From an uncultured Acidimicrobiales bacterium (lineage in GTDB: Bacteria > Actinomycetota > Acidimicrobiia > Acidimicrobiales > SHLQ01): a stretch of 45,150 bases of DNA. Within the stretch, counting starts at the first letter, position 1. Each line of letters begins with the position of its first letter. The DNA is taken from contig CAJQNJ010000037.1 in the NCBI GenBank assembly GCA_905479685.1, forward strand, positions 1-45,150. Direction: 5' to 3'. Positions 26,232 to 34,216 of this stretch are shown here, in pieces. Both the position numbers and the translations under genes were made by a program. The notes beneath the pieces are model-generated. The model had not been told where the DNA came from. It ran no database searches and was given only the letters and a program-made list of their open reading frames with translations.

Positions 26232-27527
26232 TCAGAGCTCGCGAAGTGACTCTGGACCGAAGAAGGCCTGCCAGGCAAACCAGAATTCGTTGCGGTGCTC
26301 GAGTGACCCGAGTTGCTTGCCTGCCAGAGGTCCATCGACGGCGAGGCCAACGATCGTCCAGGTCGATCTGGTCTGATCGTCGACGAACGTTCCGTCATCA
26401 GTCGCCGTGAAGGTCAAGGTCTGTCCGTCGACGACCGGGTCATGGGCCACTGCTGACCCGATTGCATCTGCAGTCGCGATGGCCTGAGCGTCGAGAGCAT
26501 CGGCGGTGTCGCCTGCAAGGAACACGGCAATCGGCCGGCCGTTGATCTCATCGTTGATCACGATCTCAGCGTTGAGTCGCTCGAATGAGTACGAGGCGAC
26601 GATGTCGCCATCGGTGATTCCCACAACTCGCGACAACGCAAGGAGCCGCTCATCGGTCTCGCCAGCAAACAAGAATGGTTGCGCCAATGAGGAGTAGTTG
26701 GTGTACGGATTCACGCCATAGTTCCGACGCCCGAAGCCGCTGTCGCCCGAGAGCGACCTGCCATCGGGGAAACTTTCGGCGAACTGAGCAAACGAGACGA
26801 TCGAAGTAGGCACGCTGTCCAACCGAGCACCAGCGAAATCTCCCACCACACCCTCACCTGTGATCTGCTGCCAAAGTGAGGTGGTCGAATCATCCCACAT
26901 GACGAGATCACTGTTTCTGAGCAAGCCCGACACGCCGAATCGCAGGACCTCGCCGTTCACGCGACGGTCGTAGGCGATTGCGGTGTTGCACAGCGGGCAG
27001 AACGTCACAGCGACGGGCACATCACCAAAAGCATCGTTGACGATCTCATGACGGGTAAGGATGGACAACGGGTAGAACCGAGCCTCGCCACCGAGCTGCA
27101 CCAGAGCGCCCGGTTCTCGGGGACCGAGCCATTGCGACGCCACGCTCACCGTCTCGAAGATCGGGGCGTCGATCGGTGCAATGACGTCGCGCGGATCGGG
27201 CTGCCCAAGCCCACGAAGAAATTCGTTCCAATCCTCGACGGTCCGCCGGGACCAATTCGTCTCGAACGGCAACTCCGCCAGCGTCTGCGGGAGCTCGGGG
27301 TCGTCATCGATGATCACATCAACGGCAGCGGGGTCGAATTCGATGCCGCCTGACGTCGCAAATGGTCCGTTGACGTCTGGCACGAAGGTTGTCGTCGGGC
27401 CGCTCGAAATCGTGGTGGAGGGTGCTGGTTGCTCAGTCGCTGCACCAACAGCAGTGTTCGTTTCCGAAGCGCACGCGGCGGCAAAGACAACAACGCCAAC
27501 GAGCACAGATGTGAGACGGAGTACCAT
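26232..27527 (-). CDS. DUF3179-domain lipoprotein
   Basis: The 431-residue protein has a lipoprotein signal (FAAAC, Cys19) and a Thr/Ser-rich linker. A DUF3179 domain follows, marked by VTFCPLCNTAIAYDR (a CxxC pair) and FGVSGLLRNSDLVMWDDST. The function of DUF3179 proteins is not established; the paired cysteines suggest metal binding or redox chemistry at the cell surface. ATG 27527 is preferred over the in-frame GTG at 27542 because it starts directly before the signal peptide. It converges on bpa with a 10-bp gap and is divergent from the small SH3-like gene. Confidence 0.88.
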   Translation of the reverse strand: MVLRLTSVLVGVVVFAAACASETNTAVGAATEQPAPSTTISSGPTTTFVPDVNGPFATSGGIEFDPAAVDVIIDDDPELPQTLAELPFETNWSRRTVEDWNEFLRGLGQPDPRDVIAPIDAPIFETVSVASQWLGPREPGALVQLGGEARFYPLSILTRHEIVNDAFGDVPVAVTFCPLCNTAIAYDRRVNGEVLRFGVSGLLRNSDLVMWDDSTTSLWQQITGEGVVGDFAGARLDSVPTSIVSFAQFAESFPDGRSLSGDSGFGRRNYGVNPYTNYSSLAQPFLFAGETDERLLALSRVVGITDGDIVASYSFERLNAEIVINDEINGRPIAVFLAGDTADALDAQAIATADAIGSAVAHDPVVDGQTLTFTATDDGTFVDDQTRSTWTIVGLAVDGPLAGKQLGSLEHRNEFWFAWQAFFGPESLREL

Positions 27528-27598
27528 GATCTGCCAACCCACGTTCTCGATTGGCGCATTCCCGTTGGCCGAAGACGACCTTGGCGATCGCCGCCAGT

Positions 27599-27604
27599 TA
27601 CCCT
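27599..27604 (+). promoter_or_regulatory. -10 box TACCCT, leaderless-type
   Basis: TACCCT is followed by 6 nt (GTCGGA) and the ATG at 27611. No Shine-Dalgarno is seen. Confidence 0.5.
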
Positions 27605-27610
27605 GTCGGA

Positions 27611-27988
27611 ATGGCTAAGACGGTCGATCTCTCCACTCGGATTCGCGCTGGCGCCAAAGTTCGCGCCACGACCGACCTTCCCGGCGTCCCACAGGGGACG
27701 AACGGCAAGGTTGCGATGTCGAACGGGATCACATGGAAGCGCTATTGGGTACGTTTCGAGAACGGCGAACTCCTCAGCTACGTCGACCACGACAAGATCG
27801 TGTTGCGTCGAGCATGGGATCAGTTCTTCCTCGAACAAGAGGCTGCAGCGGCCGCAGTCGAAGGAACCAGTGCCGCCGGTCCAGGTACATCCGGGGCTGG
27901 AGAAGCCGCAGACAATGCGTTCGGAGTGCCGCAGTACCTCCTCGATCGCACGAAATCGGCACTCGAGCGCCTCGGCGTCACGCGCTAG
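27611..27988 (+). CDS. Small SH3-like protein upstream of helicase
   Basis: The 125-residue protein has an N-terminal beta-rich half (GAKVRATTDLPGVPQGT, then WKRYWVRFENGELLSYV) that looks like an SH3-like barrel, an Ala/Gly-rich linker and a C-terminal helix. No function can be assigned; nucleic-acid binding would fit its neighbour. It ends in a TAG at 27986-27988, and the helicase coding sequence continues in exactly the same frame. A readthrough or former fusion is therefore possible (see findings). ATG 27611 is fixed by the leaderless box; an upstream in-frame start at 27551 lacks support. Confidence 0.75.
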   Translation: MAKTVDLSTRIRAGAKVRATTDLPGVPQGTNGKVAMSNGITWKRYWVRFENGELLSYVDHDKIVLRRAWDQFFLEQEAAAAAVEGTSAAGPGTSGAGEAADNAFGVPQYLLDRTKSALERLGVTR

Positions 27989-27997
27989 GCCTCGCAC

Positions 27998-30595
27998 ATC
28001 TCGCTACTCGACCACCTCCCCGCGTCTGGCGCTGAGCCCGACGAACTCATCGACGCATTCGTCGACTACAGCACCTCAGCGGGACTCGAGCTCTACTCGG
28101 CCCAAGAAGAAGCCATCCTCGAACTCCTGTCGGGAAACCACGTGATCCTGGCAACGCCCACAGGGTCCGGAAAATCTCTCGTCGGAATGGCCGGGCACTT
28201 CGCGTCGATGGCGCGCGGGCAGCGCAGTTACTACACCGCTCCGATCAAGGCCCTCGTCTCGGAGAAGTTCTTCGCGCTGAGTCGCGAGCTCGGATCGGAG
28301 AACGTCGGCATGGTGACCGGCGACGCGTCTGTCAACTCCAAGGCACCAATCATCTGCTGTACCCAAGAGATCCTTGCCAACATCGCATTGCGACAGGGTG
28401 CAAGCGCCAACATCGGCCTCGCAGTGGTCGACGAATTCCACTACTACGCAGACCCGCAACGTGGCTGGGCATGGCAGGTCCCGCTCCTCGAGATGCCCCA
28501 GGTCCAGTTCCTGTTGATGTCTGCGACGCTCGGGCCTACTGATCGCTTCGAAACAGACCTCGAGGCCCGCACCGGCCGCGAGGTGTCAACCGTCTCCAGC
28601 AGCGAACGACCGGTCCCCCTCGACTTTGCCTGGCAGACGACCGCCATCCACGAAACGGTCGAGTCGTTGCTCGAAACGGGTCGGGCTCCCGTCTATGTCG
28701 TCTACTTCACACAGAAGTCAGCGCTCGAGGCAGCCCAATCGTTCACGAGCTTGTCGATCTGCACCAAGGAAGAAAAGGCGGCGATTCGCGATGAGGTCGG
28801 CAGCTTCCGATTCGACTCCCCGATCGGCAAAGACCTCAAGCGGTTTCTTTCCCATGGCGTAGGAATTCATCACGCTGGACTTCTCCCGAAGTATCGCCTG
28901 CTGATGGAGAAGCTCGCGCAGAAGGGCTTGCTCAAGGTCATCGTCGGGACCGACACGCTTGGCGTCGGTGTCAACGTACCGATTCGTTCTGTACTCCTCA
29001 CCCAGTTGTTCAAGTACGACGGCCAGAAGGTGCGAATTCTGACCGTCAGGGAATTCCAGCAGATCGCTGGCCGAGCGGGGCGCAAGGGGTTCGACGATCA
29101 GGGCACGGTTTGGGTGCAGGCTCCTGCACATGTGGTCGACAATCTCGCTGCGGATCGTAAAGCGGCCGCGGATCCGAAAAAGAAGAAGAAGGCTCAGAAG
29201 AAGAAACCACCCGATCGCGGCTATGCGCACTGGACCGAGGACACGTTCACGAAGTTGGTCAACGGATCGCCCGAGCCCATGATCTCGAGTTTCACCGTGA
29301 CACATCAGATGCTGCTCAACCTTCTCGATCGACCACCCATATCGGGAAGTCGCGCGCAACCTGGTGGTTGTGATGCCGTCAAGCGTCTTCTGCAGGACAA
29401 CCACGAGACCCGAAAGGCACAGCGAAATCACGTGCGCCGGACGATCTCGATGTACCGCTCCCTTCTCGACGCTGGTGTCGTCGAACACCTCGAGAACGCA
29501 GACGACGAGGGCCGACTCGTTCGTGTCACCCTCGACCTCCAAGACGACTTCGCATTGAATCAGCCCCTCTCCCTGTTCGCTCTCGAGGTGATCGAGAGTC
29601 TTGATCGAGAAGCCCCAGACCACGCGCTCGACGTGTTGTCGGTCATCGAGTCCGTGCTCGAGAACCCAGGCGCCGTGTTGGCGGCACAGCTCGACAAGGC
29701 AAAGACCGACCTCGTCGGCGAGATGAAGCGCAACGGCGTCGAATACGAGGAACGCATGGAGCGCCTCGAGACCGTCGAGTACCCGAAACCGTTGCGCGAT
29801 GACCTCTACGAGGCGTTCAACGGCTTCCGTACCCGGCATCCGTGGGTTGGTCAGGAGAACGTCAAGCCGAAGTCGATCGTTCGAGAGTTGTACGAGCGGG
29901 TGATGACCTTTAGTGAGTACGTCGCCGACTACGGGATGAAACGCAGCGAAGGCGTGGTGCTCAGATATTTGACCGATGCGTACCGAGCCATGATGCAGAC
30001 AGTGCCCGACAGTGAAAAAACCGACGATGTCATCGACATCATCGAGTGGCTGGGCGAATTGGTCCGACAGGTCGACTCGAGCCTCATCGACGAGTGGGAA
30101 CGCCTCACCAACCCTGAACCCGATGACCTCGCCCTCGCTGGCGCGGAATCAGATTCTCGATTCTCGGTGATCGAGGCTGCACCCCGCGATGTCACATCCA
30201 ATGCACGAGCCTTCCGAGTGATGGCGCGCAACGAAGCATTCCGCTGGGTTCAGCTGCTCGAACGCCGAAACATCGCCGAGTTGTCTCGGCGCTCCGACCC
30301 GGACCACGCGTCTGATGATGAACGTCCGTCGACGCCCCTTCGACCCTTCGATCAGGTCGAGCGTATGGTCGATGCGTACTATGCCGAGCACGACAGTGTC
30401 CTCACCGGCCCCGACGCGCGAGGCGCCGAATTCTTTCAACTTGGCGAGCCCGAGGACGAGATGATCCCCGTTCGTCAGGTCGTACGTGATCCAGCGGGCC
30501 ACGACGAGTGGGGCCTCACTGGATGGGTCGACCTCGATCGTTCACGAGCCCTCGGCCAAGCCGTCGTCGTCTTCGACGAAGCGCGCCGGCTGTAA
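27998..30595 (+). CDS. Ski2-like DExH-box RNA/DNA helicase
   Basis: This large superfamily 2 helicase shows a Q-motif-like LYSAQEEAI, Walker A ATPTGSGKS, motif II DEFH, motif III SAT, GVGVNVP and motif VI QIAGRAGRKG. A lysine-rich insert (KKKKKAQKKK) and a long helical C-terminal region complete it. The gene is certain, the start is not: between the TAG at 27986 and GTG 28142 the frame has no ATG, GTG or TTG, yet it encodes the expected N-terminus (SLLDHLP...). I place the start provisionally at ATC 27998, where relatives (from memory) have a Met; this gives 865 residues. Starting at GTG 28142 would delete the Q motif. Confidence 0.85.
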   Translation: MSLLDHLPASGAEPDELIDAFVDYSTSAGLELYSAQEEAILELLSGNHVILATPTGSGKSLVGMAGHFASMARGQRSYYTAPIKALVSEKFFALSRELGSENVGMVTGDASVNSKAPIICCTQEILANIALRQGASANIGLAVVDEFHYYADPQRGWAWQVPLLEMPQVQFLLMSATLGPTDRFETDLEARTGREVSTVSSSERPVPLDFAWQTTAIHETVESLLETGRAPVYVVYFTQKSALEAAQSFTSLSICTKEEKAAIRDEVGSFRFDSPIGKDLKRFLSHGVGIHHAGLLPKYRLLMEKLAQKGLLKVIVGTDTLGVGVNVPIRSVLLTQLFKYDGQKVRILTVREFQQIAGRAGRKGFDDQGTVWVQAPAHVVDNLAADRKAAADPKKKKKAQKKKPPDRGYAHWTEDTFTKLVNGSPEPMISSFTVTHQMLLNLLDRPPISGSRAQPGGCDAVKRLLQDNHETRKAQRNHVRRTISMYRSLLDAGVVEHLENADDEGRLVRVTLDLQDDFALNQPLSLFALEVIESLDREAPDHALDVLSVIESVLENPGAVLAAQLDKAKTDLVGEMKRNGVEYEERMERLETVEYPKPLRDDLYEAFNGFRTRHPWVGQENVKPKSIVRELYERVMTFSEYVADYGMKRSEGVVLRYLTDAYRAMMQTVPDSEKTDDVIDIIEWLGELVRQVDSSLIDEWERLTNPEPDDLALAGAESDSRFSVIEAAPRDVTSNARAFRVMARNEAFRWVQLLERRNIAELSRRSDPDHASDDERPSTPLRPFDQVERMVDAYYAEHDSVLTGPDARGAEFFQLGEPEDEMIPVRQVVRDPAGHDEWGLTGWVDLDRSRALGQAVVVFDEARRL

Positions 30596-30598
30596 CGT
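30593..30598 (+). promoter_or_regulatory. -10 box TAACGT, leaderless-type
   Basis: TAACGT is followed by 6 nt (TTCCCC) and the ATG at 30605. Its first three bases are the stop codon of the helicase. No Shine-Dalgarno is seen. Confidence 0.5.
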
Positions 30599-30604
30599 TT
30601 CCCC

Positions 30605-31480
30605 ATGCGGGTGCACGTGCTGCGAAGTCCAAGAGCGGGGGGCCGCCGTTCCCGTGCGAGCGCACGTCAGGTGCTCGAGACACTCGGCCACGCTGGACAT
30701 GAGCTCATCGATCTCACCGGTGACTCTCCTCGGTCATCGCGGGAAAATCTTCGGTTGGCGATCGAGGGAGGAAAGACAGACCTCGTGCTTGTCGCAGGAG
30801 GGGACGGACTTGTTCATCTCGCGATTCAAGAGCTCGCTCGCTCGACCGTGCCACTTGCGCTCGCCCCGTCGGGAACTGGCAACGACTTTGCGTCTGCGCT
30901 CGGAATCACCGCAATCGACCTCGACACAATCACCGCCACAGCACAGTCCGTCGATCTGATGCGGATCCACGGCGAGGATGGATTCGAACACTGGGTCGGT
31001 TCGATCGCGATCGCAGGATTCCCGGCTGCCATCAACGCCCGAGCAAATCGCCTCCACCTCCCTCTCGGCGCCCAGATCTACACCGTCGCGGCTGCCTTGG
31101 AGCTGCCGCGATTTCGGCGAACCCTCATCTCGTTGCGAATCGACGGACATCGCATCGAGACGGACTCGGCAATGCTGGCTATCGGCAATACGAGCCTGTT
31201 CGGCGGGGGCATGCTCGCCTGTCCAGACGCACTGCCGACAGACGGACTGCTACATCTCACTTCGATCCAAAGCGTGGGACGCGTCGGGATCTTGCGCCAC
31301 CTCCTCGGTCGCGCCGGCGGTACAGCCGATCGTCCTGAGGTTCTGCGCCGTACGGCGACGCAGATCGACCTGGACTCCGTTGGCATTGACGTCTGGGGAG
31401 ACGGCGAACCAATCGGAACGGGACCACTGTCGTTCACCATCGAACCAGGAGCCCTACAGGTTGTCGGATCAACGGTGTGA
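30605..31480 (+). CDS. Diacylglycerol kinase-family lipid kinase
   Basis: The 291-residue protein has the DAGK catalytic signatures: LVAGGDGLVHLAI (62-74, the GGDG nucleotide loop) and LAPSGTGNDFASALG (86-100). It should phosphorylate a lipid such as diacylglycerol using ATP, like YegS/DagK. An N-terminal Arg/Ser-rich stretch precedes the domain, and no membrane helix is seen. The gene begins 10 nt after the helicase stop and has its own leaderless-type -10 box, so it may be transcribed both with the helicase and separately. Confidence 0.88.
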   Translation: MRVHVLRSPRAGGRRSRASARQVLETLGHAGHELIDLTGDSPRSSRENLRLAIEGGKTDLVLVAGGDGLVHLAIQELARSTVPLALAPSGTGNDFASALGITAIDLDTITATAQSVDLMRIHGEDGFEHWVGSIAIAGFPAAINARANRLHLPLGAQIYTVAAALELPRFRRTLISLRIDGHRIETDSAMLAIGNTSLFGGGMLACPDALPTDGLLHLTSIQSVGRVGILRHLLGRAGGTADRPEVLRRTATQIDLDSVGIDVWGDGEPIGTGPLSFTIEPGALQVVGSTV

Positions 31481-31546
31481 TCTCGACGCTGCATGCCGTC
31501 GGTCGACAACGCCAATCCGCCGACTCAGAACACCAGAGGACACAAC

Positions 31547-31660
31547 ATGTCAGAGTCACTTCCCAACGGCCTCGTACAACACTCCGGCGGCGACAAGGAT
31601 CACGATCGGGCAGCTCGACCGGAACGGCGATTCTCGGAACGTCGTGCGGGCGCGCAATGA
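31547..31660 (+). CDS. Small ORF (37 aa) translationally coupled to ybaK
   Basis: A short ORF starts at ATG 31547 with AGAGGA placed 6 nt upstream, one of the better Shine-Dalgarno sites in the window. Its TGA overlaps the ATG of the YbaK-type gene (ATGA). The peptide is hydrophilic and Arg-rich in its second half (RRFSERRAGAQ). I recognise no family. It could be a real small protein or a leader ORF that loads ribosomes for the downstream gene, which has no site of its own. Confidence 0.5.
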   Translation: MSESLPNGLVQHSGGDKDHDRAARPERRFSERRAGAQ

Positions 31661-32121
31661 CGCCGGCATGTCGGGCACTCGATGCGGCGGGCATCGAGTA
31701 CACGCTGCATCCATACGAACATGACCCTTCCTCGACGTCGTACGGCGACGAGGCTGTGGCGGCGATCGGTGTCGAACCCGATCGGGTGTTCAAGACTCTG
31801 ATGGCGCTTCTCGACACCGACGAATTGGTCGTTGCGATCGTACCGGTGAGCAGCATGCTCGATCTGAAGGCGCTCGCATCGGCGCTGGGAACGAAACGAG
31901 CCACCATGGCCCCGGTTGCGCTGGCCGAGGGCAGTTCAGGCTACGTGGCTGGGGGAATCAGCCCATTCGGTCAGCGGACGCCACGACGAACGGCCATCGA
32001 CGAGATCGCGTTGGCGTGCGACACCATCTTCGTGAGTGGCGGTCGGCGAGGCCTAGACCTCGAACTGCCCCCCAGCCAGCTCATCTCGCTCCTGCAGGCG
32101 ACCGTGGCGACCCTGGTGTAG
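31657..32121 (+). CDS. ybaK: YbaK/EbsC-type Cys-tRNA(Pro) deacylase
   Basis: The 154-residue protein matches the YbaK/EbsC family, which clears mischarged Cys-tRNA(Pro). It starts MTPACRALDAAGI, followed by VFKTLMALLD with the conserved Lys, a central strand region VVAIVPVSSMLDLKALA, and GGISPFGQRT, the family glycine-rich loop. The ATG at 31657 overlaps the stop of the 37-codon ORF; the same frame is open further upstream to 31477 but has no family similarity there. A second, more distant family member is at 44401-44889. Confidence 0.88.
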   Translation: MTPACRALDAAGIEYTLHPYEHDPSSTSYGDEAVAAIGVEPDRVFKTLMALLDTDELVVAIVPVSSMLDLKALASALGTKRATMAPVALAEGSSGYVAGGISPFGQRTPRRTAIDEIALACDTIFVSGGRRGLDLELPPSQLISLLQATVATLV

Positions 32122-32175
32122 CCCATCCCAAGGTCTCGAAGACGTTGCATGTGATCGTCATTGAACACGTGTGTA

Positions 32176-32187
32176 CGGACCGGTCCG
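32176..32187. repeat. CGGACCGGTCCG perfect palindrome
   Basis: A 12-bp perfect palindrome lies in the 270-bp non-coding gap between ybaK and the LAxTG protein. The same gap also holds TGATCGATCA (32283-32292) and the hairpin TCACGA-CTCG-TCGTGA (32297-32312). They may be operators of the surface-protein gene; no convincing promoter hexamers could be placed. Confidence 0.3.
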
Positions 32188-32391
32188 AAGGCGTGCGGTC
32201 GATTCGGTCATACTCTCCGCGTCCACGGGACGTGGCGCGAGCAAACGGTGCTGATCCGTATCGTTCTGGCACGGGGGGTGACTGATCGATCACCGATCAC
32301 GACTCGTCGTGACCCGCCGGCGTATTGCTTTTCCGCGAAGATGAGTAGCCTTCGACGTGACGAGGTGCGGCCTTGGACCGGAGGACAGTCA

Positions 32392-33135
32392 ATGATTTGC
32401 AGGACGACGCTGCCGAAGATCGGCGCAGCCATGTTGACCGCAATCACTCTGGCTGCTGTCGGGCTTCCCGCGCTCACGAGTCCACTCGGAGCGTCAGAGG
32501 GATGTGGCACGTACAGCTTTGGGTTTCCTGGTACCCGCTTGCTCAACGATGGGATCTCGGATTCAGCTGGCCCATATCCGATCGACATCCCAGGTGGGAT
32601 CTACACCGTCACCCTCGTTGCGCACGATCATCACGACACCCAAGTCGGCGTGCCGACGCAGCCCGGGGAGCAGTACTACGTCACGCTCGACTCAGGTTAT
32701 GCGTCACCGCTCTCGACCGACATCGCAGACGACGAGAACCGGACAACGTCGGTCTTCACTTCTCAGCGAGTCGAGGCGAGCACCGCTATCACGGTCATGC
32801 ATGGTGGAACACCGGGCATCAACTCCGTCGATGTGATCTGTGTCGGGTTCACCCCCCACGCAATCACCGATCCGCCCAAGGAACCGCCAGCTCAGGACAT
32901 CGGTGATCCCGCAACGGTCGTACGTCCGCCCAACGTCGTCGGTCCAGCATCGGTCGTTCCAACATCGGTCGTTCCAGAGGTCAAGGGCACCGTCGAAGTC
33001 CCTCAGGTCACCCCGCAACTCGCAGTGACCGGTCCGGGCGCACATGCGCGGACCCTGGTTGGTTTCGGCACCCTCATGATCGCCCTCGGGGCCCTCCTGA
33101 TCCGTCGAGAACGTCGCTTCGACATACGTTCCTGA
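32392..33135 (+). CDS. Surface protein with LAxTG sorting signal
   Basis: The 247-residue protein has an N-terminal signal peptide (hydrophobic about 9-30) and a beta-rich domain with cysteines at 38 and 150 that may form a disulfide. A Pro/Val-rich stalk (about 160-205) leads to a C-terminal cell-wall sorting signal: LAVTG (210-214), a hydrophobic helix and RRERR. LAxTG motifs are the substrates of class E sortases in actinobacteria, so it is probably anchored to peptidoglycan. The sortase is not in the window. GGAGGA about 6 nt before ATG 32392 fixes the start. The function of the exposed domain is unknown. Confidence 0.8.
   Translation: MICRTTLPKIGAAMLTAITLAAVGLPALTSPLGASEGCGTYSFGFPGTRLLNDGISDSAGPYPIDIPGGIYTVTLVAHDHHDTQVGVPTQPGEQYYVTLDSGYASPLSTDIADDENRTTSVFTSQRVEASTAITVMHGGTPGINSVDVICVGFTPHAITDPPKEPPAQDIGDPATVVRPPNVVGPASVVPTSVVPEVKGTVEVPQVTPQLAVTGPGAHARTLVGFGTLMIALGALLIRRERRFDIRS
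32948..32976 (+). repeat. Tandem repeat, two copies of CATCGGTCGTTCCA
   Basis: Two identical 14-bp units separated by one base (15-bp period) encode the SVVPTSVVP stalk of the LAxTG protein. Slippage here would change stalk length in five-residue steps. Confidence 0.75.
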
Positions 33136-33153
33136 GTCTCTTGTTTCCAAGGC

Positions 33154-34179
33154 CTACACGAACGCGTTTGCGGCCTCGCCGACGTAGGCGACCGAGACCG
33201 GGTCACCCCGGGTCCACTGGCGCCGTGCCGATGTCCGGACCTGGACCTCGGTTTCATTGCCAAGATCAACGCTGATCATCATGTCGTGCCCGTAGTACTC
33301 CGTGAGCGTGACGATCGCGGCTCCATCGGGTCGAACTTCGAGGTCCTCGGGTCGAACCAGGACCTGCAACGTTCCGTGTGTCGACGACGCCAATGGAATG
33401 GGTCCGACGAGCGTGTCTGCGAACTCGCCGTGCCCGGTCCCACTCAAAAGGTTCACATCACCGACGAACGACGCGATCCATGATGATGATGGCGTCCGAT
33501 AGATGTCCTGAGGACTACCGACCTGCTCGATCCGCCCATCCTGCATGACCGCTACTTCATCGCCAAGAACGAAGGCTTCCTCCTGATCATGGGTGACGAA
33601 GATCGAGGTGATCTCGAGATCGACCAAGAGCCGATGCACGTCTGAGCGAACGCCGGCCCGAAGTGCGGAGTCGAGATTGGAGAACGGTTCGTCGAGCAAG
33701 AGGACCGTTGGTCTGGGCGCTATCGCACGGGCGAGCGCCACTCGCTGCTGTTGGCCCCCCGAGAGGGTCTCGGGCATTCGATCGACGAGATCGGCAAGCC
33801 CGACCATGTCGAGAGCCTCGAGCACTCGTGCGCCTCCTCGTTCGGCTCGGGGTAGTCCATACCCCACGTTTCGGCCCACCGTGAGATGAGGAAAGAGCGC
33901 CCAGTCCTGGAACACCATTCCGACGTTTCTCTTTTCAGGCGCCACCCATGCTCCACCACCTGCCATGAGCTCGCCACCGACTCGAACCTCGCCACCGTCA
34001 GGACGCTCCAAGCCAGCGATGAGTCGAAGAAGTGTTGTCTTGCCACACCCACTCGGCCCCAATAGCGCCAGACTCTGCCCCGGCGCAACGGACAGATCGA
34101 TGCCGCGAAGTACCGACGTATCGCCAAAGGACTTGTCTATCCCTTCGACAACCACACCCCGAGCATCGACGCGTTCCAT
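33154..34179 (-). CDS. ABC transporter ATPase, FbpC/PotA type (orphan)
   Basis: The 341-residue ATPase has Walker A GPSGCGKTT (41-49), Q-loop Gln91, signature LSGGQQQ (139-145), Walker B VLLLDEP (159-165) and H-loop His197. A C-terminal TOBE-like part (about 240-341) is typical of importers of iron, polyamine, sulfate or molybdate type. No permease or binding protein is adjacent, so the substrate is unknown. ATG 34179 is chosen because CATACT lies 7 nt upstream and the family N-terminus fits; the frame continues upstream but overlaps the metallopeptidase gene. It converges on the LAxTG gene. Confidence 0.9.
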   Translation of the reverse strand: MERVDARGVVVEGIDKSFGDTSVLRGIDLSVAPGQSLALLGPSGCGKTTLLRLIAGLERPDGGEVRVGGELMAGGGAWVAPEKRNVGMVFQDWALFPHLTVGRNVGYGLPRAERGGARVLEALDMVGLADLVDRMPETLSGGQQQRVALARAIAPRPTVLLLDEPFSNLDSALRAGVRSDVHRLLVDLEITSIFVTHDQEEAFVLGDEVAVMQDGRIEQVGSPQDIYRTPSSSWIASFVGDVNLLSGTGHGEFADTLVGPIPLASSTHGTLQVLVRPEDLEVRPDGAAIVTLTEYYGHDMMISVDLGNETEVQVRTSARRQWTRGDPVSVAYVGEAANAFV

Positions 34180-34216
34180 GGCGCTCAGTATGGACGCAGA
34201 ATCGGTCGATCGCGTT

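Noticed and set aside
25580-26398. N-terminal extension of the zincin lipoprotein by 270 codons
   Set aside because: It runs antisense through bpa, and a perfect lipoprotein signal begins at 25579.
28718-29839. A 373-codon minus-strand frame within the helicase
   Set aside because: It is antisense to helicase motifs and the adjoining core; no homology is recognised.
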